This document shows, piece after piece, positions 1-9,095 of a stretch of DNA of 64,000 bases. Both the position numbers and the translations under genes were made by a program. The stretch is from Aquipseudomonas ullengensis (GTDB taxonomy: Bacteria > Pseudomonadota > Gammaproteobacteria > Pseudomonadales > Pseudomonadaceae), in the NCBI RefSeq assembly GCF_014174475.1, contig NZ_JACJUD010000002.1, forward strand, positions 248,001-312,000, in the 5' to 3' direction. The notes beneath the pieces are model-generated. The model saw nothing but the letters and a program-made list of their open reading frames with translations. It did not search any database and was not told where the DNA came from. Positions within the stretch are counted from its first letter, which is position 1. Each line of letters starts with the position of its first letter.

Positions 1-542
1 GGTGTGCAGCTAGTGCTGCAGATTGGCCAACTTGCGATCGAAGCAAGTAACGCGGCCGCGATTATAACGAGCAAAACTATCTTTTCCAGATATTACAAAA
101 AGACTTTATATCCTGCTCGATACACTTCTGAGCGTGTGAGCACTGATTTGGTTCAGTGGAAAGTTGAGTGCGTGGACAGTTAATTGCCCTTTTGGTGCCC
201 ATGCGTAGCGCGAGTCTTGGCTGCCTGCCCTCTCTGTCGGGGCTGCCCGGTCTGCTTGGTCCGCCTGGAGCTAAGGGCGTAACGGCTGCCGGCTACCAAG
301 TAACTAAGAGGGCTTATAGCTGTTGTAAGCCCTTGTCTGAATATTCCCTTTATCGCTCGTGCAACTCTTTTGTATTGGCGACCAGGAATGCACTACATGT
401 TTGCCAGGGCGTCTGGTTATGGCAAATAGAAAGACAATCGCTTGCCACTGTATTTTCGCGAGTTTACTCAGCGTAAGGACAGTTCCCGCCTTGGGTACGC
501 AATTCGCAGGGCGAGTGGGTCATACCTGTCTTGTGAAAAGTG
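1..542. other. Non-coding, AT-richer stretch at the window start
   Basis: No convincing gene is visible on either strand. The base composition is clearly more AT-rich than the surrounding GC-rich coding DNA, especially over roughly 60-180 and 290-480. Short open frames exist, but their codon use does not resemble the neighbours and they match no family I recognise. The stretch lies beyond the 3' end of the cysD-cysNC operon and may belong to the control region of a gene left of the window. Confidence 0.5.
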
Positions 543-572
543 CGGCGCTCGCCTGACTGAAGGAGAGCGCCG
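530..572 (-). terminator. Probable terminator of the cysD-cysNC operon
   Basis: The arms CGGCGCTC (543-550) and GAGCGCCG (565-572) pair perfectly around a 14-base loop. On the minus strand the hairpin is followed by CACTTTTCAC, a short T-rich tail. It begins about 22 bases after the cysNC stop. The T-tract is weak, so efficiency is uncertain. Confidence 0.5.
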
Positions 573-593
573 AGGGTGTTGCTGCCTGCCCTG

Positions 594-2495
594 TTATTGC
601 AGCACGCCGCGCTGACGCAGCAGATCGACGATGTGATCGGCCGCCGCTTCGGCACTGTAACGGCTGGTGTCGATGTGGATTTCCGGCGTTTCCGGCGCTT
701 CGTAAGGCGAGTCGATGCCGGTGAAGTTCTTCAGCTCGCCACGTCGTGCCTTTTTGTACAGGCCCTTGGGGTCGCGTTTTTCCACTTCGGCCAGGGACGT
801 GTCGACGAACACCTCGATGAATTCACCATCCTCCACCAGGCTGCGGGCCAGCTCCCGCTCGGCGCGATAGGGCGAGATGAAGGCGCTGATCACCACTAGG
901 CCGGCGTCCACCATGAGGCGCGAGACCTCGCCAATCCGGCGGATGTTCTCCACCCGATCGACCGGGGTGAAGCCGAGGTCCTTGTTCAGGCCGTGGCGCA
1001 CGTTGTCGCCGTCTAGCAGATAGGAATGCACGCCCATCGCATACAGGCGCCGTTCCAGCAGGTTGGCGATGGTCGACTTGCCGGCACCGGACAGGCCGGT
1101 CAGCCAGAGCACGCAAGGCTTGTGGTTGTTGAGCCGGGTGCGCGCCGCCTTGTCCACTTCCACGGCTTGCCAGTGCACGTTCTGCGACCGACGCAGGGCA
1201 AAGTGCAGCATGCCGGCGCCGACTGTCTGGTGGGTGAAGCGGTCGATCACGATGAAGCTGCCCATGTCGCGGTTTGTCGCATAGGCGTCGAAGGCAGTCG
1301 CACGATCCAGGTTCAGGGTGCATACGCCGATCTCGTTGAGTTCCAGGGTTTTGCCTGGCAACTGGTCGAGGCTGTTGACGTCGAGCTGGAACTTGAGCTG
1401 GCCGATGGCGCCGCCGATGGTGCTGGCACCCAGTTTGAACAGATAAGGGCGGCCCGGCAGCATCGCGTCTTCGCTCATCCAGACCAGCGTCGCTTCGAAC
1501 TGGTCGGCTACTTCTGGCGGCGAGTCCGCAGCTGCGATTACGTCGCCGCGGCTGATGTCGATCTCGTCACTGAGGGTCAGGGTTACTGATTGCCCGGTTA
1601 CGGCCTGAGGCAGATCACCATCAAGGGTGACGATGCGCGCCACTGTGCTGACCTTTCCGGACGGCAGTACGCGGATCGCATCGCCCGGCCGTACGCTACC
1701 GCTCAGGATGCGCCCGGAAAAACCACGGAAGTCGAGGTTTGGCCGGTTCACCCACTGCACGGGCATGCGCAGGGCTGCGTGCTCCAGGGTTGCGTCGATC
1801 TGCACCGTTTCCAGGTACTCCATCAGGCTCGGCCCGTGGTACCAGGGGGTGTTGCTGCTGGCGCTGGTCATGTTGTCGCCGCGCAGGGCGGACAGCGGAA
1901 TGCTCTGGATATGTTCGAGGCCCAGCTTGCTGGCGAAGGCGCGGTAGTCGGCGTCGATCTGTTCGAAGACTTCCTGCGAGTAATCGACCATGTCCAGCTT
2001 GTTGATCGCCAGCACCACGTGGCGAATGCCGATCAGCGATACCAGGTAGCTGTGGCGGCGGGTTTGTGTCAGCAGGCCCCGGCGTGCGTCCACCAGGATC
2101 ACGGCAACATCTGCGGTAGAGGCGCCGGTGACCATGTTGCGGGTGTACTGCTCATGGCCAGGGGTGTCGGCAACGATGAACTTGCGCTTTTCGGTGGCGA
2201 AGAAGCGGTACGCGACATCGATGGTGATGCCCTGCTCGCGCTCCGCACTCAGGCCATCGACCAGCAGGGCGAAGTCCAGCTCGCCACCCTGGGTGCCGAG
2301 TTTCTTCGAGTCGGCTTCCAGCGCCGTCATCTGGTCTTCCAGCAACGCCTTGGCTTCGTAGAGCAGGCGCCCGATCAGCGTGCTCTTGCCATCATCCACG
2401 CTGCCGCAGGTGATGAAGCGCAACAGGGATTTGTGCTGGTGGGTCTTGAGATATTGCTCGATGTCTTCTTCGATGAGCCGGTTTTGTGCGTTCAT
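594..2495 (-). CDS. cysNC: Bifunctional sulfate adenylyltransferase subunit 1 / adenylylsulfate kinase (CysNC)
   Basis: 633 residues with two fused enzymes. The N-terminal part is the CysN GTPase, with P-loop GSVDDGKS (residues 31-38), DTPGH (110-114) and NKLD (165-168); it drives ATP sulfurylase, which makes APS from sulfate and ATP. The C-terminal part from about residue 455 is APS kinase (CysC), with P-loop GLSGAGKST near 467 and the DGDNVR motif; it phosphorylates APS to PAPS. This fusion is common in Pseudomonas. The ATG overlaps the cysD stop as TGATG, so the two genes are translationally coupled. The enzyme acts in the cytoplasm in assimilatory sulfate activation. Confidence 0.97.
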   Translation of the reverse strand: MNAQNRLIEEDIEQYLKTHQHKSLLRFITCGSVDDGKSTLIGRLLYEAKALLEDQMTALEADSKKLGTQGGELDFALLVDGLSAEREQGITIDVAYRFFATEKRKFIVADTPGHEQYTRNMVTGASTADVAVILVDARRGLLTQTRRHSYLVSLIGIRHVVLAINKLDMVDYSQEVFEQIDADYRAFASKLGLEHIQSIPLSALRGDNMTSASSNTPWYHGPSLMEYLETVQIDATLEHAALRMPVQWVNRPNLDFRGFSGRILSGSVRPGDAIRVLPSGKVSTVARIVTLDGDLPQAVTGQSVTLTLSDEIDISRGDVIAAADSPPEVADQFEATLVWMSEDAMLPGRPYLFKLGASTIGGAIGQLKFQLDVNSLDQLPGKTLELNEIGVCTLNLDRATAFDAYATNRDMGSFIVIDRFTHQTVGAGMLHFALRRSQNVHWQAVEVDKAARTRLNNHKPCVLWLTGLSGAGKSTIANLLERRLYAMGVHSYLLDGDNVRHGLNKDLGFTPVDRVENIRRIGEVSRLMVDAGLVVISAFISPYRAERELARSLVEDGEFIEVFVDTSLAEVEKRDPKGLYKKARRGELKNFTGIDSPYEAPETPEIHIDTSRYSAEAAADHIVDLLRQRGVLQ

Positions 2496-3394
2496 CAGAA
2501 GTACCCCTCGACTTTCTTCTTCTCCATGGAGCCACTGCTGTCGTGGTCGATGACCCGGCCCTGGCGCTCGGTGGTCTTGGCCAGCAGCATTTCCTGAATG
2601 ATCGCCGGCAGGGTGTTGGCCTCGGACTCGACTGCGCCGGTCAGCGGGTAACAGCCCAGGGTGCGGAAGCGCACGCTTTTCAGCTCCGGTACTTCACCTT
2701 CGTGCAGCGGCATGCGCTCATCGTCGACCACGATCAGTACACCGTCGCGCTGTACCACTGGACGGCGTTCGGCGAGGTACAGCGGCACGATCGGGATTTT
2801 TTCCAGATAGATGTATTGCCAGATGTCCAGCTCGGTCCAGTTGGACAGCGGGAAGGCGCGGATGCTTTCTCCCTGCAGCTTGCGGGCGTTGTACAGACGC
2901 CAGAGCTCCGGGCGCTGGTTCTTCGGGTCCCAGCGGTGCTGGGTGCTGCGAAAGGAGAATACGCGCTCCTTGGCCCGTGATTTTTCTTCATCGCGGCGCG
3001 CACCGCCAAAGGCCAGGTCGAAGCCGTACTTGTCCAGTGCCTGTTTCAGGCCCTGGGTTTTCCACATGTCGGTGTGCAGCGCAGAGCCATGGGTGAAAGG
3101 GTTGATGCCCTTTTCCAGGGCTTCCTGGTTGTGGTGGATCAGCAGCTCCATGCCGGACTCCTGCACCATGCGTTCGCGCATCTCGTACATCTCGCGAAAC
3201 TTCCAGGTGGTGTCCACATGCAGCAGCGGGAAGGGGGGGCGCGAAGGGAAGAAGGCCTTGCGTGCCAGGTGCAGCATGACGGCACTGTCCTTGCCGATGG
3301 AGTAGAGCATCACCGGGTTTTCCGCTTCGGAAACCGCTTCGCGGAAGATATCGATGCTCTCCGCTTCGAGGCGTTCGAGGTGGGTCAGGGGCAT
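2495..3394 (-). CDS. cysD: Sulfate adenylyltransferase subunit 2 (CysD)
   Basis: Catalytic ATP sulfurylase subunit that pairs with CysN. It is 299 residues from the ATG at 3394, close to the usual size of about 300. The PP-loop nucleotide motif SIGKDS is at residues 32-37, and the family sequences HVDTTWKF and [15 protein letters not shown] are present. The frame extends upstream to 3478, but the extra 28 residues match nothing in CysD, so I chose [10 protein letters not shown] as the start. Its stop overlaps the cysNC start. A promoter should lie in 3395-3550. Confidence 0.96.
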   Translation of the reverse strand: MPLTHLERLEAESIDIFREAVSEAENPVMLYSIGKDSAVMLHLARKAFFPSRPPFPLLHVDTTWKFREMYEMRERMVQESGMELLIHHNQEALEKGINPFTHGSALHTDMWKTQGLKQALDKYGFDLAFGGARRDEEKSRAKERVFSFRSTQHRWDPKNQRPELWRLYNARKLQGESIRAFPLSNWTELDIWQYIYLEKIPIVPLYLAERRPVVQRDGVLIVVDDERMPLHEGEVPELKSVRFRTLGCYPLTGAVESEANTLPAIIQEMLLAKTTERQGRVIDHDSSGSMEKKKVEGYF

Positions 3395-3550
3395 GCGCGG
3401 GGCCTCTTGCGGCAAAAGAGTGTGTACCCGGAAGGATACGGTACTGCAGGGTAATCGGTTGTCGGTGATGACGTCCACGGCCCTGTGTATGACAGTAAAG
3501 TCAGTGACTTAGGCTTGTGCGCAGGTGCGGCATGACAGCTGGCGACGGCC

Positions 3551-3578
3551 CATGCACCGGTCCCGTGGCCGGTGCATG
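3551..3578. repeat. Perfect 10-bp inverted repeat between cysD and the reductase gene
   Basis: CATGCACCGG and CCGGTGCATG are separated by 8 bases, just past the 3' end of the minus-strand reductase gene. There is no run of T on either side, so it may be a weak terminator for that gene or a protein-binding palindrome near the cysD promoter. Confidence 0.4.
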
Positions 3579-3592
3579 TTAGCGCTTGGACG

Positions 3593-4849
3593 TCAGCCCG
3601 CGGGGCTGGGCAGCAGTTCTTTCAGCGGGGCGCTGTCGTCGGCCAGTTGGGCGGCGGTTACTGCTATCTGTTCGGCTACCAGGCGTTTGGCGGCGAGGAA
3701 GTCCTGCGGGCGGTTTACGGTGTCGGCGGCCAGTACGCGGCCATCCTTGAGGTAGAAGGCCGAGAAGCTGTCGCTGTCTGGCGAGCCGCGTAGAACCAGC
3801 TGCTCGTAGCCTTCGGACAGGCCGACCATCTTCAGTTTCAGCTCGAACTGGTCGGACCAGAACCACGGCACCGAGGCGTAGGCCTTGATCTTGCCGGCCA
3901 TGCCGGCGGCGGCGACGCGTGACTGTTCGAGGGCGTTGGGCACCGACTCCAGGCGCAGGCGGCGGCCGAGCAGGGCGTTGGGGTGGTTGGTGCAGTCGCC
4001 GGCGGCGTAGATGTCCGGGTCGCTGGTCTGGGCGTGCTGGTCGACCAGGATGCCATTGTCCACGTCCAGCCCGGCTTCGGCGGCCAGTTCGGTATTGGCC
4101 AGCAGGCCGATGCCGACCACCACCAGTTCGGCTTCCACGCGGCTGCCATCGGCGCAGAGCAGGGCGCTGACGGCATCGCCGTTCAGTTCCAGGTCGGCCA
4201 CTTGCACGCCGGTGCGGATTTCCACCCCGGCTTCGCGGTGCTTGCGCTCGTAGTAGGCGGAAAGCTCAGCGGCGGTGACCCGTTGCAGCACCCGTGGCAG
4301 GGCCTCCAGCACGGTAACCTGCAGGCCCTGCTGGACGGCCGATGCGGCGACTTCCAGGCCGATATAGCCACCACCGACGATGACCAGGCGTTTGCCAGCG
4401 GCGAATTGGCCGCGGATGCATTCGACATCATCGAGGGTGCGCAGGTAGTGGAAGTTGGCGCAGCGCTCGGCCGCTGCCGCTTGCGGCACGCTTAGCGGGC
4501 GCGGGCGGCCGCCGGTGGCGATGGCCAGCTTGTCGTAGTTCAGGCTGCGGCCATCGGCCAGTTGCAGGGACTTGTTCGCGCGGTTGATGTGCACGACCTT
4601 GGCGCTGCCGACAAACTCCACGGCGGCTTTGTCGTACGCCGCCTGCGGACGGATCGACAGGCTGCTCGCGGCGCTCGCGCCAGCCAGGTAGGCCTTGGAC
4701 AGCGGCGGGCGATGGTAAGGCAGGTGCGCCTCCTCGCCGATCAGCAGGATACGGCCGGTCCAGCCCTCGTTGCGCAGGGCAATGGCCAGTTCGCCGCCGG
4801 CATGGCCGGCACCGATGATGATCGCGGTGGAGGTTGCAGCGTCAGTCAT
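3593..4849 (-). CDS. FAD-dependent ferredoxin/rubredoxin-type reductase
   Basis: 418 residues of the class that transfers electrons from NAD(P)H to a small iron-sulfur protein (putidaredoxin reductase and AlkT relatives). The FAD-binding GxGxxG (GAGHAGG) is at residues 13-19, followed by the family signature PYHRPPLSK; a second Rossmann motif VGGGYIGLE near residue 157 binds NAD(P)H; GDCTNH near 290 is the second FAD motif; the tail is a Reductase_C domain. GAGGTAA precedes the ATG at a good distance. No ferredoxin or monooxygenase gene is adjacent, so the partner and pathway are unknown. It is divergent from chrA. Confidence 0.88.
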   Translation of the reverse strand: MTDAATSTAIIIGAGHAGGELAIALRNEGWTGRILLIGEEAHLPYHRPPLSKAYLAGASAASSLSIRPQAAYDKAAVEFVGSAKVVHINRANKSLQLADGRSLNYDKLAIATGGRPRPLSVPQAAAAERCANFHYLRTLDDVECIRGQFAAGKRLVIVGGGYIGLEVAASAVQQGLQVTVLEALPRVLQRVTAAELSAYYERKHREAGVEIRTGVQVADLELNGDAVSALLCADGSRVEAELVVVGIGLLANTELAAEAGLDVDNGILVDQHAQTSDPDIYAAGDCTNHPNALLGRRLRLESVPNALEQSRVAAAGMAGKIKAYASVPWFWSDQFELKLKMVGLSEGYEQLVLRGSPDSDSFSAFYLKDGRVLAADTVNRPQDFLAAKRLVAEQIAVTAAQLADDSAPLKELLPSPAG

Positions 4850-4985
4850 GTATTACCTCGTGGCAAAGGGCAGTGAGTAGAGAGTCGCAGGCCGCTAGTG
4901 TATGCATCCTGGCCAGCGGCGTCCCGGCTGAACACGCCAATCAGCCGGCCGGCGGCGCTGGCCTGAGATCAATCAAGGAGTGCGG

Positions 4986-6350
4986 ATGAGCCAATTGCAA
5001 ACACCCACCGAGCAGGCGTACGAAGTGCCGACGGTGAGTCTGCTCAGCGCCCTGCTGTTCTGGCTCAAGCTGGGCTTCGTCAGCTTTGGCGGGCCGGCGG
5101 GGCAGATTTCGATCATGCACCAGGAGCTGGTGGAGCGGCGCCGGTGGATTTCCGAGCGGCGTTTTCTGCATGCGCTGAACTACTGCATGCTGCTGCCCGG
5201 GCCTGAGGCCCAGCAACTGGCCACGTACATCGGCTGGCTGCTGCACCGCAGCTGGGGCGGGGTGATTGCCGGGGTGCTGTTCGTGTTGCCTTCGCTGGCG
5301 ATCCTGATCGGCCTGTCCTGGGTCTATGTCGCGTTTGGCGATCAGCCGCTGGTGGCCGGGATCTTCTACGGCATCAAGCCGGCGGTGACGGCCATTGTCG
5401 TGCAGGCCGCCCACCGTATCGGCTCGCGCACGCTGCACAACCGCTGGCTGTGGGGTATTGCCGCGGCGGCCTTTGTCGCCATCTTCGCCCTCGAAGTGCC
5501 GTTTCCGTTGATTGTGCTGGGCGCGGCCGCGCTCGGCTGGCTGGGCGGGCGGCTGTTGCCGGCGCAGTTCAGCCTCGGCGGTGGCCATGCGGCGGCTGCG
5601 CGCTCCTACGGCCCGGCGCTGATCGACGATGACACGCCAACCCCGCCGCATGCGCGCTTTCGCCTGTCGCGCCTGCTGCTGTTGCTGGTACTCGGTGCAC
5701 TGCTGTGGTCGCTGCCGATGGGCCTGCTGTGGGCCCTGCAGGGCTGGCACGGCACGCTGACGCAGATGGGCTGGTTCTTCACCAAGGCGGCGCTGCTGAC
5801 TTTCGGCGGTGCCTATGCGGTGCTGCCCTATGTTTACCAGGGTGCGGTCGGGCACTACGGCTGGCTGAGCCCGACGCAGATGATCGATGGCCTGGCCCTG
5901 GGCGAGAGCACGCCGGGGCCGCTGATCATGGTGGTGGCCTTCGTCGCCTTCCTCGGGGCTTATGCGCAGCCGCAATTTGGCGCCGACTCCAGCCTGCTCA
6001 GTGGCGCCGTGGCGGCCTGCCTGGTGACCTGGTTTACCTTCCTGCCATCCTTTTTGTTCATTCTGGCGGGCGGTCCGTTGGTGGAGTCGACCCACAACGA
6101 GCTGCGCTTTACCGCGCCACTGACCGGCATCACTGCGGCGGTCGTGGGGGTTATCGTCAATCTGGCGCTGTTCTTCGCTTACCATGTGCTGTGGCCGCAG
6201 GGGCTGGCGCAGGCATTCGACTGGCCGGCGGCATTGCTTGCCCTGGCCGCAGCGGTGGCCTTGCTGCGCTTTCGGCGCGGGGTAATGGAGGTGCTGCTGG
6301 CTTGTGCGGTGCTGGGGGTATTGTTGCAGCAGGCACGCGGGTTTTATTGA
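4986..6350 (+). CDS. chrA: Chromate transporter (ChrA, long two-domain form)
   Basis: 454-residue inner-membrane protein with two homologous CHR halves. The first carries LKLGFVSFGGPAGQI and LLPGPEAQQLATYIGW; the second carries KAALLTFGGAYAVLPYVYQ and LALGESTPGPLIMVVAFVAF. ChrA proteins of this build export chromate using the proton gradient. The ATG at 4986 has AAGGAG five bases upstream; a GTG six bases earlier is less likely because it would overlap that ribosome site. The gene appears monocistronic, and no ChrB or ChrI regulator is nearby, so chromate induction cannot be judged here. Confidence 0.93.
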   Translation: MSQLQTPTEQAYEVPTVSLLSALLFWLKLGFVSFGGPAGQISIMHQELVERRRWISERRFLHALNYCMLLPGPEAQQLATYIGWLLHRSWGGVIAGVLFVLPSLAILIGLSWVYVAFGDQPLVAGIFYGIKPAVTAIVVQAAHRIGSRTLHNRWLWGIAAAAFVAIFALEVPFPLIVLGAAALGWLGGRLLPAQFSLGGGHAAAARSYGPALIDDDTPTPPHARFRLSRLLLLLVLGALLWSLPMGLLWALQGWHGTLTQMGWFFTKAALLTFGGAYAVLPYVYQGAVGHYGWLSPTQMIDGLALGESTPGPLIMVVAFVAFLGAYAQPQFGADSSLLSGAVAACLVTWFTFLPSFLFILAGGPLVESTHNELRFTAPLTGITAAVVGVIVNLALFFAYHVLWPQGLAQAFDWPAALLALAAAVALLRFRRGVMEVLLACAVLGVLLQQARGFY

Positions 6351-6408
6351 CCCGGCATGTGCTTCTCTATATTCACGTATCAGGAACAGGCGTAGGCAGT
6401 AGCCGCCC

Positions 6409-7980
6409 ATGAGTGAGAACGCAGTATCGAACTGGCAACGCTGGTTACTCAAACCCTCGGTTTTGCCGCTGGCGAGGATCTTTGTGGTGCTGGTCTGCCT
6501 GTCGCTGGTGGCTACCGATGGCTGGCTGATCTGGACCAACCGCGCCATTCAGTTGCGTGACGCCGAGGTCGAGACCTCCAACCTGGCCTCGGCCCTGGCG
6601 CGCCAGGCTACCGACACCCTGAAGAAGGCCGATACCGTACTGATCAGCATGGTCGAGCGCCTGGAATATGGCGGTACTGGCCCTGCTGCCTTGTCCCGCC
6701 TGCAGCTGCTGATGAAGCAGCATGTGCATGCCCTGCCGGAGCTGCATGGCCTGTTCGCCTACGATCGCAATGGCAACTGGCTGGCCAGCTCCTTTGGCAC
6801 CCCGCCAGTGGGCGCCAACAACGCCGACCGCGAATACTTCATCTATCACCGCGACCATCCCAACGATCACAGCGTGCATATCGGCCTGCCGGTGCGCAGC
6901 CGTACCACGGGCGCCTGGATCATCCCGGTGTCGCGGCGTTTCGAGGATGCCCAGGGCAACTTCCTTGGCGTGGCCCTGGCGGGCGTATCGATCGATTACT
7001 TCCAGAAGTTCTACGCCACCTTCGACGTGCGCGCCCATGGCTCGATCAACCTGGTGATGAACAGCGGCGAGCTGGTGGTGCACAGCCCCTTCAACGAGAA
7101 ACTGATCGGCGCCAGCATTGCCGACGGGGTGATCTTCCGTGACCTGCTGCCGGAGAGCCCAACCGGCACGCAGATGCTCACGTCCATCGTGGATAAGGTG
7201 GAGCGCCTGTACAGCTACCGGCAGATCCAGGAGTTCCCGCTGGTGTCCATCGCCGCCCTGGCCCGCGACGACATCCTCGCCGACTGGCGTCGCGATACCG
7301 TGGTGCAACTGACGGTAGTGTCCCTGCTGGCGGGGCTGCTCGGCCTGTTCGGTTTCTACCTGATCCGCCTGATCAAGCAGGGCCTGCTGGCGGAAACCGA
7401 GCTGCTGGCCACTCGCGATGCCTTGCGCTCCTTCAACCAGCGCCTGGAGAAACAGGCGCTGGAGGACGAGCTGACGGGCCTGGCCAACCGCCGGCGCTTC
7501 ATGCGCACCCTCGAAGACGAATTCGCCCGCGCTGCGCGTTACCAGCGGCCACTGGCGCTGATCCTGTTCGATGTCGACTACTTCAAGCAGTACAACGATA
7601 TCTACGGCCATTCGGCGGGCGACGACTGCCTGCGCAGCGTGGCCCTGGCCATTCGCAGCGGGCAGAAGCGCCCGGCGGACCTGGCCGCCCGCTACGGTGG
7701 CGAGGAGTTCTGCCTGCTCCTGCCGGAAACCAGCAGCGAGGGTGCCCTGCAGGTGGCCGAACAGGTGCGCCTGGCGATCGAGGCACAGGCCATCGTGCAT
7801 GCCGGTTGCCCGTGGATGCGCCTGAGCCTCAGCGCTGGCGTGCAGGTCTGCGTGCCGAACCCCGAAGATGGCCCCGAAGCGCTGATCCAGGCCGCAGACA
7901 AGGCGCTGTACGCGGCCAAGGCGGCGGGACGCGACCGGGTGCAACTGTTCGACCCGAATATCGCGCAATTCATCGGCTAG
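6409..7980 (+). CDS. Membrane diguanylate cyclase with periplasmic Cache-like sensor
   Basis: 523 residues. A transmembrane helix at about 20-43 and another at about 302-323 bracket a periplasmic domain of about 250 residues that looks like a double Cache sensor (YDRNGNW, then ADREYFIYHRD, then GVALAGVSIDYF). The cytoplasmic part after a short helical linker is a GGDEF domain: DELTGLANRRRF near 350 and the active-site motif GGEEF, expected to convert two GTP into c-di-GMP. An inhibitory RxxD site (RPAD) sits five residues before GGEEF, so product feedback is likely. No EAL domain. It is probably transcribed alone. Confidence 0.92.
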   Translation: MSENAVSNWQRWLLKPSVLPLARIFVVLVCLSLVATDGWLIWTNRAIQLRDAEVETSNLASALARQATDTLKKADTVLISMVERLEYGGTGPAALSRLQLLMKQHVHALPELHGLFAYDRNGNWLASSFGTPPVGANNADREYFIYHRDHPNDHSVHIGLPVRSRTTGAWIIPVSRRFEDAQGNFLGVALAGVSIDYFQKFYATFDVRAHGSINLVMNSGELVVHSPFNEKLIGASIADGVIFRDLLPESPTGTQMLTSIVDKVERLYSYRQIQEFPLVSIAALARDDILADWRRDTVVQLTVVSLLAGLLGLFGFYLIRLIKQGLLAETELLATRDALRSFNQRLEKQALEDELTGLANRRRFMRTLEDEFARAARYQRPLALILFDVDYFKQYNDIYGHSAGDDCLRSVALAIRSGQKRPADLAARYGGEEFCLLLPETSSEGALQVAEQVRLAIEAQAIVHAGCPWMRLSLSAGVQVCVPNPEDGPEALIQAADKALYAAKAAGRDRVQLFDPNIAQFIG

Positions 7981-8037
7981 CGTGGCTGGAGCTGCACGGG
8001 CGCGGCGGGGATAATGCCCGCTCAGTGTCCAGGCCCG

Positions 8038-8928
8038 ATGCCCATGTCCGCCCCTTCCTTCAGTGTTCGCCCGAGCTACCTGCACCTACCGCAGGGCGAC
8101 TGGCTCACCGTGCTCGACTGCCTGTGTGCGCGCTTTCCGGCGATCAGCCGCGAGACCTGGCTGGAGCGCATGGCCCGCGGCCGGGTGCTGGACAGCAGCA
8201 ACTGCCCGATTGGCCCCGACGAGCCCTACCGCGAAGCCTTGCGCGTGCAGTATTTCCGCGAGGTGCCGGGTGAGCGGGTGATCCCCTTCGTGGAGTCGGT
8301 GCTGCATGCCGACGAGCACCTGGTGGTGGCCGACAAGCCGCATTTCCTGCCGGTGATGCCCGCCGGCGACTACGCCGAGCAGACCCTGCTGACCCGCCTG
8401 TGCCAGCGCCTCGGCAATCCAAACCTGACGCCCTTGCACCGCATCGACCGGCACACCGCCGGGCTGGTGCTGTTTTCCGCCAACCCGCAGACGCGCGGGG
8501 CCTACCAGGCGCTGTTTCGCGAGCGGCAGATCGACAAGCGCTACCACGCCATTGCCCCGGCCTTGCCACACCTGCAATTCCCGCTGGAGCGGCGCACCCG
8601 CCTGGAAAAGGGCCAGCCGTTCTTCCGCATGGAAGAAGTCCCCGGCGTGCCGAACAGCGAAACCCTGTTCGAAGTGCTGGAGCGCAACGACGAACTGTGG
8701 CGCTACCGGCTCTACCCGGTCACCGGCAAGCAGCACCAGCTGCGCGTACACATGGCAGCCCTCGGCGCGCCAATCTGCAACGACACCTTCTACCCCGAAC
8801 TCAACGATGAGAAGGGCGTGGATGACTTCAGTCGCCCGCTCAAACTGCTGGCCCACAGCCTGAACTTCAGTGATCCGTTGAGCGGTGAAGTGCGCAGTTT
8901 CGAGAGCGGGTTGACGCTGGATTGGTGA
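8038..8928 (+). CDS. RluA-family RNA pseudouridine synthase
   Basis: About 296 residues. The catalytic motif is HRIDRHTAG, the RluA-family HRLDRxTSG with the nucleophilic Asp retained. DKPHFLPVMP upstream and VTGKQHQLRVHMAALG downstream complete the family pattern. It should isomerise a uridine in rRNA or tRNA, but the target cannot be assigned from sequence alone. The N-terminal S4-like region (SRETWLERMARGRVL) fits. Starts at 8038 and 8044 (MSAPSFS) are both possible; the AGG upstream of 8038 slightly favours the first. Confidence 0.87.
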   Translation: MPMSAPSFSVRPSYLHLPQGDWLTVLDCLCARFPAISRETWLERMARGRVLDSSNCPIGPDEPYREALRVQYFREVPGERVIPFVESVLHADEHLVVADKPHFLPVMPAGDYAEQTLLTRLCQRLGNPNLTPLHRIDRHTAGLVLFSANPQTRGAYQALFRERQIDKRYHAIAPALPHLQFPLERRTRLEKGQPFFRMEEVPGVPNSETLFEVLERNDELWRYRLYPVTGKQHQLRVHMAALGAPICNDTFYPELNDEKGVDDFSRPLKLLAHSLNFSDPLSGEVRSFESGLTLDW

Positions 8929-8984
8929 TTTCGCCGGGAGTCTCTTTGCGATCTTTTCAGGGGGCGCCGATGGTGAAGCAACAG

Positions 8985-9061
8985 GCGGATAAGCAAAGCG
9001 TTATCCACCCTACAGGGCTTGCAGGCTTGTGTAGGGTGGAAAGCTGCGCAGCATTTTCCAC
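8985..9061. repeat. Pair of inverted GTAGGGTGGA-type palindromes
   Basis: Two facing copies of a small palindrome. The first (about 8986-9013) reads GGATAAGCAAAGCGTTATCC and runs into CACCCTAC. The second (about 9030-9061) begins GTAGGGTGGAAA and ends TTTTCCACC. The same family recurs at 29698, 51612 and 51745 in this window. It is probably a REP-like intergenic element. Confidence 0.55.
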
Positions 9062-9063
9062 CG

Positions 9064-9095
9064 AGCGCCTGCTGGCGAGATCGTCAGCAGGCGCT
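9064..9095 (-). terminator. Hairpin at the 3' end of the ankyrin gene
   Basis: AGCGCCTGCTG (9064-9074) and CAGCAGGCGCT (9085-9095) form an 11-bp perfect stem around a 10-base loop. It abuts the TAA stop of the minus-strand ankyrin gene. No strong T-run follows, so termination is plausible rather than certain. Confidence 0.45.

Noticed and set aside
168..476. Open frame of 102 codons with a collagen-like GLPGLLGPPGAKG segment
   Set aside because: Codon use and base composition are unlike the genes here, no ribosome site is evident, and no family fits.
4941..6548. Minus-strand open frame of 535 codons opposite chrA
   Set aside because: Gln/Arg-rich translation typical of antisense GC-rich DNA; chrA on the plus strand has full family motifs.
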